A DNA stretch of 64,000 bases from Pseudomonadota bacterium (GCA_021845595.1 JAJZVV010000001.1:124001-188000); one strand, 5' to 3'; counted from the stretch's first letter, positions 8,169-17,797 are shown. Numbers and translations are program-made. The notes: a model not told the origin generated them from the sequence alone.

Positions 8169-9698
8169 CTACATCGTCGCGCCGATCTGCCAGGGGGCGA
8201 ACTCGGCGGCGCCGAAATCGAACCGCTCGCTCTTGGTCGGCTCGCCCGAGGCGACGCGGAGGATGAGATCGAAAATCCGCTCGCCGCACTGCGCCACGCT
8301 CTCCTCGCCATCGAGGATGGTGCCGCAATTCACGTCCATGTCGTCTTCCATGCGGCGGTACATCGGCGCGTTGGTGGCGAGCTTGATCGAGGGCGCCGGC
8401 TTGCAGCCGAAGACGCTGCCCCGCCCGGTGGTGAAGCAGACCAGATTCGCCCCGCCGGCGACCTGCCCGGTGGCCGCCACCGGGTCGTAGCCGGGCGTGT
8501 CCATGAACACGAACCCTTTCGCCGTCACCGCCTCGGCGTAGCGCACGACATCGACGAGGTTGGTGCTGCCGGCCTTGGCCATGGCGCCGAGCGATTTCTC
8601 CAGGATGGTGGTCAGCCCGCCGGCCTTGTTGCCGGGCGACGGGTTGGCGTCCATCTCGGCGCCCTCGCGGGCGGTGTAGTCCTCCCACCATTTCATCAGC
8701 CCGACGAGCTTCTCGCCGACCTCGCGCGAGACCGCGCGGCGGGTGAGCAGATGCTCGGCGCCGTAGGTCTCCGGCGTCTCCGACAGGATCACCGTGCCGC
8801 CGTGACGGACCAGCAGGTCCGAGGCCATGCCCAGTGCGGGATTGGCGGAGACGCCCGAATACCCGTCCGAGCCGCCGCACTGCAGCGCCAGGGTGAGCTC
8901 ACGCGCCGGTACCGGCTCGCGATGCACCTGGTTGGCCTCGGCCAGCACCTCGCGCACGAACGCGATCCCGGCCTCGACCGTCTTGCGCGTGCCGCCCATG
9001 GACTGGATGTCCATCGCCCGGAGCCGGCCGGCGAGGCGCTGCTCCTCCATCAGCCCGCCGATCTGGTTCACCTCGCAGCCGAGCCCGAGGACGATGACGT
9101 GGGAGAAGTTCACGTGCCGCGCATAGCCGCCGAGGGTGCGGCGCAGCAGCGCCAGCGGCTCCTTCTGCGTCATGCCGCAGCCGGTCTTGTGGGTGAGCGC
9201 GACGACGCCATCGACGTTCGGGTAGTCGGCGAGCGGATCGTGGCCGGAGAACGGATTGCGCCGGAACGCGCCGGCGACGAGCTCGGCGACATGGGCGCTG
9301 CAGTTCACGCTGGTGAGGATGCCGATATAGTTCCGCGTCGCGACGCGGCCGTCGGCCCGGCGGATGCCCATGAAGCTGGCCGGCGGATCGATATACGCCG
9401 TCGGTCGGGCGTCGACGCCGTAGGCGTAGTCGCGCGAGAAATCACCCATGCCGCAATTCTGCGTGTGCACGTGCTGGCCGGGCGCGATCGGCTGGGTGGC
9501 GAAGCCGATGATCTGACCGTAGCGGCGCACCGGCTCGCCCTCTGCGTGGGCGCGGACGGCAACCTTGTGCCCGGCGGGAATGCGCTCGGCCGCGACGACG
9601 CCCTCGGCCACCGGCGCGCCAGGCAGGAGCGCGGCGCGGGCGATGACGACGCCGTCCTCGGCATGGAGGCGAATGACGGGTGCGGTCATGGCGGTCAT
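8169..9698 (-). CDS. UxaA/GarD-family sugar-acid dehydratase
   Basis: A 509-residue enzyme of the altronate/galactarate dehydratase family. An N-terminal SAF domain covers about residues 8-90 (ending in HVHTQN), followed by the UxaA catalytic part with GIRRADGRVATRNYIGIL (about 110-127), THKTGCGM, GLGCEVNQI, LQCGGSDGYSG and CFTTGRGSVFG. The family removes water from an aldonic or aldaric acid using Fe(II). With an HpcH/HpaI aldolase in the same operon, galactarate or glucarate to 5-keto-4-deoxyglucarate is the most natural reaction, but altronate or another acid is possible. Start: ATG at 9698 overlapping the aldolase stop (ATGA). Confidence 0.85.
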   Translation of the reverse strand: MTAMTAPVIRLHAEDGVVIARAALLPGAPVAEGVVAAERIPAGHKVAVRAHAEGEPVRRYGQIIGFATQPIAPGQHVHTQNCGMGDFSRDYAYGVDARPTAYIDPPASFMGIRRADGRVATRNYIGILTSVNCSAHVAELVAGAFRRNPFSGHDPLADYPNVDGVVALTHKTGCGMTQKEPLALLRRTLGGYARHVNFSHVIVLGLGCEVNQIGGLMEEQRLAGRLRAMDIQSMGGTRKTVEAGIAFVREVLAEANQVHREPVPARELTLALQCGGSDGYSGVSANPALGMASDLLVRHGGTVILSETPETYGAEHLLTRRAVSREVGEKLVGLMKWWEDYTAREGAEMDANPSPGNKAGGLTTILEKSLGAMAKAGSTNLVDVVRYAEAVTAKGFVFMDTPGYDPVAATGQVAGGANLVCFTTGRGSVFGCKPAPSIKLATNAPMYRRMEDDMDVNCGTILDGEESVAQCGERIFDLILRVASGEPTKSERFDFGAAEFAPWQIGATM

Positions 9699-10474
9699 GA
9701 TTTTTTCTCGAGCCCCTCGCGGAAGGCGCCAACGGCGGCGCGCGCAGCCTGCAGCAGCAGACCGCTGTCATTGAGGATGGTGCAGAAGCGAAAGCCCATG
9801 CCGATGGCGCGCACGGCATAGGAGGGCGAACCGCAATGGATGCCGGCGGCAATGCCGCGCTTGCCGGTCTCGGCGATCAGGCGCTCGTAGATCGCGAGAA
9901 TCTGCGGCTCCTCGCGGTCCATGCGCGGCGCCAGGCCGAGGGAGAAACCGAGGTCCGAAGGACCGACATAGATCGCGTCGATGCCTTTCACGTCGAGGAT
10001 GGCATCGAGATTATCGAGCGCCTGCTGCGTCTCGATCATCGGGATGCAGAGAATCTCGTCATTCGCGGTGGCCTGATAGCCGACCGACTCGCCATAGATG
10101 CCGGCGCGGATCGGCCCGTTGGAGCGGCTGCCGCGCGGGGGATATTTGCATGCGGTGATGAACGCCTCGGCCTGGTCGCGCGTGTTCACCATCGGGCAGA
10201 TGACGCCATAGGCGCCGGCGTCGAGCACTTTGCCGATGATGCCGGGCTCGTTCCACGGCACGCGGACCATCGGCAGCACCGGATGGACCTGCATCGCCTG
10301 GAAGCAGGCGACCATGGAGAGATAGTCCTGCACGCCGTGCTGGAGATCGACGGTGACGCTGTCCCAGCCGCCCTGCGCCATCACTTCGGCCGAGAACCCG
10401 GCGGGGATCGCGAGCCAGCCATTGATGGTGGGCTTGCCCTCGCGCCAGCGCTGCTTGAGCGTGTTCTTCGTCAT
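9695..10474 (-). CDS. HpcH/HpaI-family class II aldolase
   Basis: A 259-residue aldolase that would split a 2-keto-3-deoxy acid into pyruvate and an aldehyde. The family signatures are present: SVTVDLQHGVQDY (the Asp/His base region, about 39-51), PMVRVPWNEPG, GAYGVICPMVNT (metal Glu/Asp region), CIPMIETQQALDNLD and DAIYVGPSDLGFSLG. It resembles 2-dehydro-3-deoxyglucarate aldolase (GarL type) and fits the dehydratase encoded downstream with a 4-base overlap. Start: ATG at 10474 after gggaggg about 9 bases upstream. The 103-base gap to the SDR gene upstream probably holds the operon promoter. Substrate specificity in this family cannot be read from sequence alone. Confidence 0.86.
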   Translation of the reverse strand: MTKNTLKQRWREGKPTINGWLAIPAGFSAEVMAQGGWDSVTVDLQHGVQDYLSMVACFQAMQVHPVLPMVRVPWNEPGIIGKVLDAGAYGVICPMVNTRDQAEAFITACKYPPRGSRSNGPIRAGIYGESVGYQATANDEILCIPMIETQQALDNLDAILDVKGIDAIYVGPSDLGFSLGLAPRMDREEPQILAIYERLIAETGKRGIAAGIHCGSPSYAVRAIGMGFRFCTILNDSGLLLQAARAAVGAFREGLEKKS

Positions 10475-10557
10475 GACCGTGCTCCCTCCCGTGGCAAGTC
10501 AGGAATGCTAGGCACAGGGAGGGGCAGCGTCAAAGCCCACTCGCGGCATGGCTGCCG

Positions 10558-10573
10558 CCCGCGCCGGCGCGGG
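10558..10573. terminator. 16-bp GC palindrome after the SDR gene
   Basis: cccgcgccggcgcggg is a perfect 16-base palindrome five bases beyond the stop of the minus-strand SDR gene. It lacks a U tract on either strand, so it is at best a weak or Rho-assisted terminator; in DNA this GC-rich it may be chance. Confidence 0.3.
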
Positions 10574-10577
10574 GGGA

Positions 10578-11336
10578 TCAGCGCGGCGTCATGCGGATCG
10601 CCCCGTCGAGGCGGATCGTCTCCCCGTTCAGCATCTGGTTCTCGACGATCTGCACCGCGAGCTGGGCGAACTCGCGCGGCTGGCCGAGCCGCGCCGGGTG
10701 CGGCACCGAGGCCGAGAGCGAGGCGCGCGCGGGCTCCGGCAGCTTGCCGAGCAGGGGTGTGTCGAAAATCCCCGGCGCGATGGTGCAGACGCGGATCAGC
10801 CGCGAGGCGAGATCGCGCGCGGCCACGATGGTCATGCCGACGACCCCGGCCTTGGAGGCGGAATAGGGAATCTGGCCGATCTGGCCCTCGTACGCGGCGA
10901 CCGAGGCGGTCAGCACGGCGACGCCCCGTTCGCCGTCCTCAGGCTCGGTGCGCGCCATCGACGCTGCCGCCAGGCGCAGGGTGTTGAAGGTGCCGATCAG
11001 GTTGACCCGGATCACCGCCTCGAACTGCTCGAGCGGAGCGGGATTGCCGTCGCGGTCGACCAGCCGCTGCGCGCCGCCGCGCCCGGCGCAGTGGATCAGG
11101 ATGCGCAGCGGGCCCATCGCCTCGGCCGTCTCCACCACCGTGCGCATCGCCGCCTCGCTGGTGACGTCCGCGGCGACGAACCGCGCCCCGATGCGCTTGC
11201 CGACATCCTCGCCGGGCGAGCCTGGCAGATCGCAGATCAACACTTTGGCGCCACGCGCGATCAGCGCCTCGGCGCTGGCCAGCCCGAGCCCGGAGGCGCC
11301 GCCGGTGACGATGGCGACCTTGCCTTTCGGATCCAT
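10578..11336 (-). CDS. SDR dehydrogenase, 3-hydroxyacyl-CoA dehydrogenase type II-like
   Basis: A 252-residue short-chain dehydrogenase/reductase. It has the NAD-binding TGGASGLGLASA motif (about residues 11-22), an Asp after strand 2 (CDLPG) favouring NAD, the NAG-like CAGRG, and the catalytic YSASKAG. The insert around VDRDGNPAPLEQFEAVIRVNLIGTFN and the PGIFDTPLLGKLPE loop are typical of the HSD17B10 / type II 3-hydroxyacyl-CoA dehydrogenase group, which acts on short branched 3-hydroxyacyl-CoA in isoleucine breakdown. The thiolase gene sits 14 bases upstream on the same strand, so the two probably perform consecutive steps of beta-oxidation. Start: ATG at 11336; no better in-frame start is seen. 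Confidence 0.85.
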   Translation of the reverse strand: MDPKGKVAIVTGGASGLGLASAEALIARGAKVLICDLPGSPGEDVGKRIGARFVAADVTSEAAMRTVVETAEAMGPLRILIHCAGRGGAQRLVDRDGNPAPLEQFEAVIRVNLIGTFNTLRLAAASMARTEPEDGERGVAVLTASVAAYEGQIGQIPYSASKAGVVGMTIVAARDLASRLIRVCTIAPGIFDTPLLGKLPEPARASLSASVPHPARLGQPREFAQLAVQIVENQMLNGETIRLDGAIRMTPR

Positions 11337-11350
11337 GGATGTCTCTCCGT

Positions 11351-12532
11351 TCAGATGCGTTCGATGATGGTCGCGTTGGCCATGCCGCCGGCCTCGCACA
11401 TGGTCTGCAGCCCGTAGCGGCCGCCGCTGCGTTCCAGCGCGTGCAGCATCGTTGTCATCAGCCGCGCGCCCGAGGCGCCGAGCGGATGGCCGAGCGAAAT
11501 GGCGCCGCCGCACGGGTTCAGCCGCCCATCGTCGGCGCCGATCTCCTTGTGCCAGGCGAGCGGGACCGAGGCGAAGGCCTCGTTGACCTCGAAATGGTCG
11601 ATGCGGTCCAGCGACAGGCCGCTCTTCTGCAGCACGCGCCGCGTGGCCGGGATCGGCGCGGTGAGCATCAGCAGCGGATCGTCGCCGATGACGTCGAAAC
11701 CGACGAACCGCGCGCGCGGCCGGCAGCCGAGGCGCGCCGCCGCCTCCTCGCTCATCAGCAGCACGGCGGCGGCGCCATCGGTGATCTGGGAGGAATTGCC
11801 GGCGGTGACCGACCAGCGGATCTCGGGAAAGCGCTCGGCCAGCGCGGGATGCTCGAACGAAGGCTTGAGCGCCGCCAGCCCCTCCGGCGTGGTCGTCGGG
11901 CGGATGGTCTCATCCTCGCAAACGACGCCGTTGCCCGACGGCACGGGCACGATCTCGGCGTCGAAATGCCGCGCCGCCCGGGCGGCGGCGGCGCGCTGGT
12001 GCGAGCGGGCGGCGTAGGCGTCGAGCGCGGCGCGGTCGATGCCCCAGCGCGCGGCGACGATCTCGGCCGAGACCCCCTGGTTCACCAGCCCGGGCGCATA
12101 CCGGCGCGCAAACCCCTCGCCGAAAGGATCCTTGCCGACCCGCGAGCTGCCCATCGGCACCCGGCTCATGGATTCGACGCCGCCGGCGATGACGATGTCA
12201 TACGCGCCGGCCATGATGCCCTGGGCGGCGAAATGCACCGATTGCTGCGAGGAGCCGCAGCGCCGGTCGATGGTGGTGGAGGGAACGTGCTCGGGGAAAC
12301 CGGCGGCGAGCCAGGCGATGCGCCCGGGACTGCCGGCCTGCTCGCCGACCTGGCTGACGCAGCCGATGATGACGTCATCCACCTGGCCAGCATCGATGCC
12401 GTTGCGCTCGACCAGCGCCTTCAGCGCCACCGCCAGCAGGTCGCACGGATGCACCGCGCTGAGGCTGCCGCCTTCCTTGCCACGGCCCATCGGCGTGCGC
12501 ACGGCATCGATGATGACGGGTTCGCGGCGCAT
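11351..12532 (-). CDS. Thiolase (acetyl-CoA C-acyltransferase)
   Basis: A 393-residue degradative-type thiolase. The nucleophile is Cys92 in IDRRCGSSQQS; the base His is in GGAISLGHPLGASG, the second Cys in TMCEAGG, and NEAFAS gives the conserved Asn. It would cleave 3-ketoacyl-CoA to acetyl-CoA plus a shortened acyl-CoA. It is co-directional with the SDR gene 14 bases downstream and divergent from the acyl-CoA synthetase at 12626. Start: ATG at 12532, preceded by a weak gga-rich stretch. FadA-like and lipid or sterol-degrading thiolases are hard to separate by eye. Confidence 0.9.
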   Translation of the reverse strand: MRREPVIIDAVRTPMGRGKEGGSLSAVHPCDLLAVALKALVERNGIDAGQVDDVIIGCVSQVGEQAGSPGRIAWLAAGFPEHVPSTTIDRRCGSSQQSVHFAAQGIMAGAYDIVIAGGVESMSRVPMGSSRVGKDPFGEGFARRYAPGLVNQGVSAEIVAARWGIDRAALDAYAARSHQRAAAARAARHFDAEIVPVPSGNGVVCEDETIRPTTTPEGLAALKPSFEHPALAERFPEIRWSVTAGNSSQITDGAAAVLLMSEEAAARLGCRPRARFVGFDVIGDDPLLMLTAPIPATRRVLQKSGLSLDRIDHFEVNEAFASVPLAWHKEIGADDGRLNPCGGAISLGHPLGASGARLMTTMLHALERSGGRYGLQTMCEAGGMANATIIERI

Positions 12533-12625
12533 CGGTCTCCTCCTATGCTCGTTGCCAACATTGAGCCGTCCGGAGCGCGCCGCTGTCAATCGGGCGCCCG
12601 GCGGTACGCCCAAGGAGGACACCGG

Positions 12626-14152
12626 ATGGACTTGCTTGCCGCCCGCGCCGACGCGACGCCGACGAAGATCGCGCTGCACCTGCCCGACAGCGGCGAGGCG
12701 ATGGATTTCCGCACACTCGATACCCGCGCGGCGCGCGCGGCGCGCTGGCTTGTCGGTCGTGGCCTGCAGGCGGGCGAGCGCATCGCGCTGCTGATGGAGA
12801 ACCGGGCCGAGCTGATCGAGCTCGCCTTCGCCGCCCAGCGCGCCGGCCTCTATTACACGCCGATCTCGAACCATCTCCGCCCCGCGGAGATCGCCTACAT
12901 CCTCGCCGATGCCGGCGCGCGGCTGCTCGTCGCCACGCCCGAGACCGCAGCCGCGGCCGCCGCCGCGCTGGCCGATCGGCCGGACCTCCCCCGCTTCATC
13001 GCCGGCGGCGACGTGCCGGGCTTCGCCTCCTACGAGGCGGTACGCAACAGCCAGGACCCCGTGCCGCCCCTGCCGGAGCGGCCGGTCGGGCGCGACCTGC
13101 TCTATTCCTCCGGCACCACCGGCCGGCCCAAGGGCGTGAAAATGCCGCTGCTGCCGCCGGAGATGCGGTCGAACCCGCCAGTGCATCCGAGCTGGCACTT
13201 CTATGGATTCTCGGCCGATACTGTCTATTTCTCCCCCGGCCCCCTCTACCACGCCGCGCCGCACCGCTACGTGCTGCGCGTGGTGCAGGAAGGGGGAAGC
13301 TGCATCATCCCGCGCAAGTTCGCCGCCGTCGCCGCGCTCGCCGCGATCGAGCGCTACCGGGTGACGCACAGCCAATGGGTGCCGACCATGTTCCACCGGC
13401 TGCTGGCCTTGCCGGAAGCGGAACGCCACCGCTACGACCTCGCCAGCCACCGCGTCGCCATCCACGCCGCGGCCCCATGCCCGGTCGCGCTGAAGCGGGC
13501 GATGATCGCCTGGTGGGGACCGATCCTCTACGAGTACTATGCCGGCTCGGAGGCCTTCGGCATCACCGTCATCGACAGTCCGACCTGGCTCGCCCATCCC
13601 GGCTCGGTCGGCAAGCCGCTGTCGGGCGCGGTGCACATCCTGGGCGAGGACGGACGCGAGCTGCCGCCCACCGAGGTCGGCACGATCAGCTTTTCTGGCG
13701 GGCCACCCTTCGAATATCTCAACGCGCCGGAGAAGACCGCGGCCGCCTATGACGCTGCCGGGCGGGCGAGCTATGGCGATCTCGGCTGGCTCGACGCCGA
13801 GGGATTCCTCTATCTCAGCGACCGGCGCGCGGACCTGATCATTTCCGGCGGGGTCAATATCTACCCCGCCGAGGTGGAGGACACGCTGATCCAGCACCCG
13901 CTGGTCGCCGACGCCGCGGTGATCGGGCTGCCGGACGCCGAGTTCGGCGAGCAGGTCGCCGCGATCGTGCAGCCGCACAACCCGGCGGCGGCCGATCCGG
14001 CCACGGCGGCGGCACTGATCGCCTTCTGCCACGAGCATCTCGCCGGGCCGAAATGCCCCCGCCGCATCTTCTTCACCGACGCCCTGCCACGATCGGAAGC
14101 CGGCAAGCTGCTGCGCCGGCTGCTCAAGGAGCAGTACCGCAGCGCCGCGTAG
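12626..14152 (+). CDS. AMP-forming acyl-CoA synthetase (FadD/caiC-like)
   Basis: A 508-residue ANL-superfamily ligase. The P-loop reads LLYSSGTTGRPKGVK (about 156-170); later motifs are YYAGSEAFG, YGDLGWLDAEGFLYLSDR (about 383-400) and the hinge LIISGGVNIYPAEVEDTL, with the C-terminal Lys in RSEAGKLLRR. It activates a carboxylic acid to its CoA thioester, likely feeding the divergent thiolase-SDR pair. The shape of the active-site region (SPGPLYHAAPHRY) is that of medium or long-chain acid ligases found in sterol and fatty acid degradation loci. Start: ATG at 12626 after an excellent aaggagg at 12612-12618. Confidence 0.88.
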   Translation: MDLLAARADATPTKIALHLPDSGEAMDFRTLDTRAARAARWLVGRGLQAGERIALLMENRAELIELAFAAQRAGLYYTPISNHLRPAEIAYILADAGARLLVATPETAAAAAAALADRPDLPRFIAGGDVPGFASYEAVRNSQDPVPPLPERPVGRDLLYSSGTTGRPKGVKMPLLPPEMRSNPPVHPSWHFYGFSADTVYFSPGPLYHAAPHRYVLRVVQEGGSCIIPRKFAAVAALAAIERYRVTHSQWVPTMFHRLLALPEAERHRYDLASHRVAIHAAAPCPVALKRAMIAWWGPILYEYYAGSEAFGITVIDSPTWLAHPGSVGKPLSGAVHILGEDGRELPPTEVGTISFSGGPPFEYLNAPEKTAAAYDAAGRASYGDLGWLDAEGFLYLSDRRADLIISGGVNIYPAEVEDTLIQHPLVADAAVIGLPDAEFGEQVAAIVQPHNPAAADPATAAALIAFCHEHLAGPKCPRRIFFTDALPRSEAGKLLRRLLKEQYRSAA

Positions 14153-14169
14153 TGGCCGCCCGCCGGGGG

Positions 14170-17100
14170 CTACTCCGCGGCCAACGCGGTCGCCGGCGCG
14201 CGATAGCGCTCGATCAGTTTCGTCCGCGCCGCCGCCGCCTCGCGCATCGCGCGCTCCTTGACGTGGCCGTAGCCGGCGATCTGGGCCGGGATCTCGGCGA
14301 GCGAGATCGCCGTCTCCAGCGTCTCGCGCGTCACCGTGCGCGCGATCTCCCCCATCAGCGCCTCATATTCCTCGATGAGACGCCGCTCCGCCTGGCGCTC
14401 CTCGGTGCGGCCGAACGGATCGAGCGCCGTGCCGCGCAGGAACTTCAGCCGCCGCAGCACGCCGAACGCCTGCAGCACCCACGGCCCATAGGCGCGCTTG
14501 ACGAGATGGCCGGTGCTCGGATCGCGCTTGGCCAGCAGCGGCGGGGCGAGATGGAATTGCAGCGTGTAATCGCCCTCGAACTGCGCCTCCAGCCGGGCGC
14601 GGAAGGCGCCGTCGCTGTAGAGCCGGGCCACTTCGTACTCGTCCTTGTAGGCCATCAGCTTGAAGAGATTGCGCGCGACCGACTCGGTCAGCGCCGAGGA
14701 GGTCGGTGCGATCTCCGCCTCACGCGCGCCCACGCGGGCGACGAGCTCGCGGTAGCGCCGCGCGTAGGAGCGGTTCTGGTAGCGCCGCAGCTCTTCTGCG
14801 AAGCGGTCGATGCGCCCGTCAAGCGTCTCCGGCGCTTTCGCCGCGCCGTTGCGCTCGCCGACGATGGCGGCGACCCGCGCTGGGTCCTGCGCCGCGGCGC
14901 GGCCCCATTCGAAGGCGGCCTTGTTCATCTCCACCGCGGTGCCGTTCAGCTCGATCGCCGTCATCAGGGCCTCGCGCCCGATCGGCACCAGTCCGCGCTG
15001 CCAGGCGTAGCCGAGCACGAAGAGATTCGTGCCGATGGCGTCACCGACGAGCGCGGTGGCGAGCGCGGTGGCATCGACCATGTCCATCCGCCCCGCTCCC
15101 ACCGCACCCTCGATCGCGTGTTCGAGCTTGCCGATCGGCAGGCGCATTCCAGGATGCATGACGAAATCGGCGGTGATCGTCTCGTGCGTGTTGACCACGG
15201 CGCGGGAGCGCCCGGGCTCCAGCGCCGCCAGCGCCTCCCGCCCGGCGCCGACGACGAGATCGCAGGCCAGCAGCAGATCCGCGCCGCCCATGCCGACGCG
15301 CAGACTGCGCAGATCCGCGTCGCTGGCGGCGATCTTGATATGGCTCCAGACGCTGCCGCCCTTCTGCGCCAGACCCATCTGGTCGAGCACGGTGACGTGC
15401 TTGCCCTCGGCATGCGCGGCAACCCCGAGCAGGGCGCCGATCGTCACCACGCCGGTGCCGCCGATGCCGGCGACGAGCAGGCCGAACGGCCGGTCCAGCG
15501 ATGGCAGGCTGGGCTCCGGCAGATTTTCGAAGATCGCCGCCTCCACCCGCTTGCCGCGGCGCAGCTTGCCGCCATGCACGGTGACGAAACTCGGGCAGAA
15601 CCCTTCGACGCAGGAGAAATCCTTGTTGCACGAGGATTGATCGATGGCGCGCTTGAGCCCGAACTCGGTCGGCAGCGGCGCCACCGAAAGACAGTTCGAC
15701 TGTACCGAGCAATCGCCGCAGCCCTCGCACACGCGCGCGTTGATCACGGCGCGCTTGGCCGGATCGACCATGGTGCCGCGCTTGCGCCGCCGCCGCTTCT
15801 CGGAGGCACAGGTCTGGTCGTAGACGATCGCGGTCACGCCTTCGATGTCGCGGAGTTCGCGCTCCAGCGCCGGAAGATCCCGCCGATGCCGCACCGTGGC
15901 ACCAGCGGCGAGATCCGTGACGGCGGCGTATTTCTCCGGCTCGTCGGTGACGACATGGACCTGCCGCACGCCCTCGGCCGCGAGCTGGCGCGTGATCTGC
16001 GCCGGCGTGGGGTGACCATCCACCGGCTGGCCGCCGGTCATCGCCACCGCGTCGTTGTAGAGCAGCTTGTAGGTCATGTTCACGCCCGCGGCGACGGCGG
16101 CGCGGATGGCGAGGATGCCGGAATGGACGTAGGTGCCATCTCCGATGTTGGCGAAGACGTGCTTCTCCTCGGTGAACGGCGCCTGGCCGATCCAGGCCGC
16201 GCCCTCGCCGCCCATCTGGGCGTAGGGCTCGGTGCTGCGGTCCATCCATTTCGCCATGAAGTGGCAGCCGATGCCGGCCATGGCGCGGCTGCCGTCGATC
16301 ACCTTGGTGGAGGTGTTGTGCGGGCAGCCGGAACAGAAATACGGCCGGCGCAGCACGCCGGCGTCGAGGCGCTGCACGGAGGCCGCCTGCGTTTCCAGAA
16401 ACGCCAGGCGATTGTGCATCGCGGAGCTTTCGCCGTGCCGGGGCGCCAGCCGCCGCGCCAGCACCAGGGCGATGTCCGCCGCCGACAACTCGCCCGCCGC
16501 GGTGAGCAGCGTCGCGCCGGTCTCGTCATGCTTGCCGACGACGCGCGGGCGCTCGGCGAGGCCGTAGAGGATGTCCTTCACCTGGCTCTCGATCACCGGA
16601 GCCTTCTCCTCGACGACGACGATCTCCTCGAGGCCGGCGGCGAAGGCGCGGATGGTCTGCGGGTCGATCGGCCAGGTCAGGGCGAGCTTCAGGATGCGCA
16701 AGCCCGCGCCGCGCCCCTCGAGATCGAGGTCGGCAATGGCCTGGCGCAGGTCGAGCAGCGACTTGCCGGCGGTGATGATGCCGAACCGCGCCCCGGCATC
16801 GTCGCGCAGCACGCGGTCGAGCCGGTTCTCGCGCACATAGGCCTGGATCGCCGGCAGCCCGATCGCGTGCACGCGGGCCTCCTGATCCATCGGCTGATCA
16901 CCGATGCGGATGCCCGCCCCGCCCGGCGCGCGGCGCTCGCCGTCCGGATAGGCAAAGCGGAAATCATCCAGCGCGAAACTGACGGACGCGGAACTGTCCA
17001 CGACATCGGCCACCGTCTTGAAGCCGACATAGAGCCCGGAATAGCGCGACGCCGCCCAGCCATGCAGGCCGAGTTCGATCAGGTCGTGCACCGAGGCCGG

Positions 17101-17616
17101 CACCAGCACGGGCACCAAACTCGCGATCAGCGCCGGCTCGCTCTGGTGGGGCACGGTGGAGGATTTGCAGCCGTGGTCGTCGCCGGCCGCCAGCAGCACG
17201 CCGCCATAGGGCGAGGTGCCGGCGAAATTGGCATGCTTGATCGCATCGCCGGCGCGGTCCACGCCCGGCCCCTTGCCGTACCAGAACGCGAAGACGCCGT
17301 CGTAGCGGGCGCCCGGATACAGCGGCACCTGCTGCGAGCCGCCGATCGCGGTGACGGCGATCTCCTCGTTCAAGCCGGGCTGGAAATGCACGTGCTGAGC
17401 GGCCAGATGCTCACGGGCCTGCCAGAGCTGGATATCCACCTGGCCGAGCGGCGAGCCGCGATAGCCGCTGATGAAGCAGGCCGTGTTCAGCCCCGCCCGC
17501 ATATCGAGCGCGCGCTGCAGCAGCGGCAGACGCACCAGCGCCTGGGTGCCGGTGAGATAGACCCGGTCGATGTCGACGGCGTATTTGTCGTCGAGCGTGA
17601 TGGCACCGTGCTTCAT
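14170..17616 (-). CDS. Indolepyruvate:ferredoxin oxidoreductase, fused subunits
   Basis: A 1148-residue single-chain 2-oxoacid:acceptor oxidoreductase in which alpha (IorA-like) and gamma (IorB-like) parts are fused. The N-terminal pyrimidine-binding domain starts near TGTQALVRLPLLQ with FISGYRGSPLGQ; the TPP-binding half carries YFCSGCPHNTST and ANIGDGTYVHSG; an Fe-S region follows with CEGCGDCSVQSNC; the C-terminal gamma domain begins around AGIGGTGVVTIG. Such enzymes oxidatively decarboxylate aryl or branched 2-oxo acids, derived from amino acids, to acyl-CoA. Start: ATG at 17616, with cactcc/gggagt upstream. It ends 17 bases from the convergent synthetase gene. The context of acyl-CoA enzymes fits amino acid breakdown. 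Confidence 0.9.
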   Translation of the reverse strand: MKHGAITLDDKYAVDIDRVYLTGTQALVRLPLLQRALDMRAGLNTACFISGYRGSPLGQVDIQLWQAREHLAAQHVHFQPGLNEEIAVTAIGGSQQVPLYPGARYDGVFAFWYGKGPGVDRAGDAIKHANFAGTSPYGGVLLAAGDDHGCKSSTVPHQSEPALIASLVPVLVPASVHDLIELGLHGWAASRYSGLYVGFKTVADVVDSSASVSFALDDFRFAYPDGERRAPGGAGIRIGDQPMDQEARVHAIGLPAIQAYVRENRLDRVLRDDAGARFGIITAGKSLLDLRQAIADLDLEGRGAGLRILKLALTWPIDPQTIRAFAAGLEEIVVVEEKAPVIESQVKDILYGLAERPRVVGKHDETGATLLTAAGELSAADIALVLARRLAPRHGESSAMHNRLAFLETQAASVQRLDAGVLRRPYFCSGCPHNTSTKVIDGSRAMAGIGCHFMAKWMDRSTEPYAQMGGEGAAWIGQAPFTEEKHVFANIGDGTYVHSGILAIRAAVAAGVNMTYKLLYNDAVAMTGGQPVDGHPTPAQITRQLAAEGVRQVHVVTDEPEKYAAVTDLAAGATVRHRRDLPALERELRDIEGVTAIVYDQTCASEKRRRRKRGTMVDPAKRAVINARVCEGCGDCSVQSNCLSVAPLPTEFGLKRAIDQSSCNKDFSCVEGFCPSFVTVHGGKLRRGKRVEAAIFENLPEPSLPSLDRPFGLLVAGIGGTGVVTIGALLGVAAHAEGKHVTVLDQMGLAQKGGSVWSHIKIAASDADLRSLRVGMGGADLLLACDLVVGAGREALAALEPGRSRAVVNTHETITADFVMHPGMRLPIGKLEHAIEGAVGAGRMDMVDATALATALVGDAIGTNLFVLGYAWQRGLVPIGREALMTAIELNGTAVEMNKAAFEWGRAAAQDPARVAAIVGERNGAAKAPETLDGRIDRFAEELRRYQNRSYARRYRELVARVGAREAEIAPTSSALTESVARNLFKLMAYKDEYEVARLYSDGAFRARLEAQFEGDYTLQFHLAPPLLAKRDPSTGHLVKRAYGPWVLQAFGVLRRLKFLRGTALDPFGRTEERQAERRLIEEYEALMGEIARTVTRETLETAISLAEIPAQIAGYGHVKERAMREAAAARTKLIERYRAPATALAAE

Positions 17617-17797
17617 TCCGGACACTCCCGTTGGCGTCGGCCGCCCGCGACGGCGGCCGCCCTGAGGGTGAAGATAGGGGATCGGCGCGACGGGCGCCAA
17701 TGGCCGGCCGGCGCCAGAGAAAATCGCAAGGTTTCGACGCTCCCGCACCGGCACCCGGCGGCGCGGGATTGTGCCCGCCCGCCTACGGCGAAATTTT

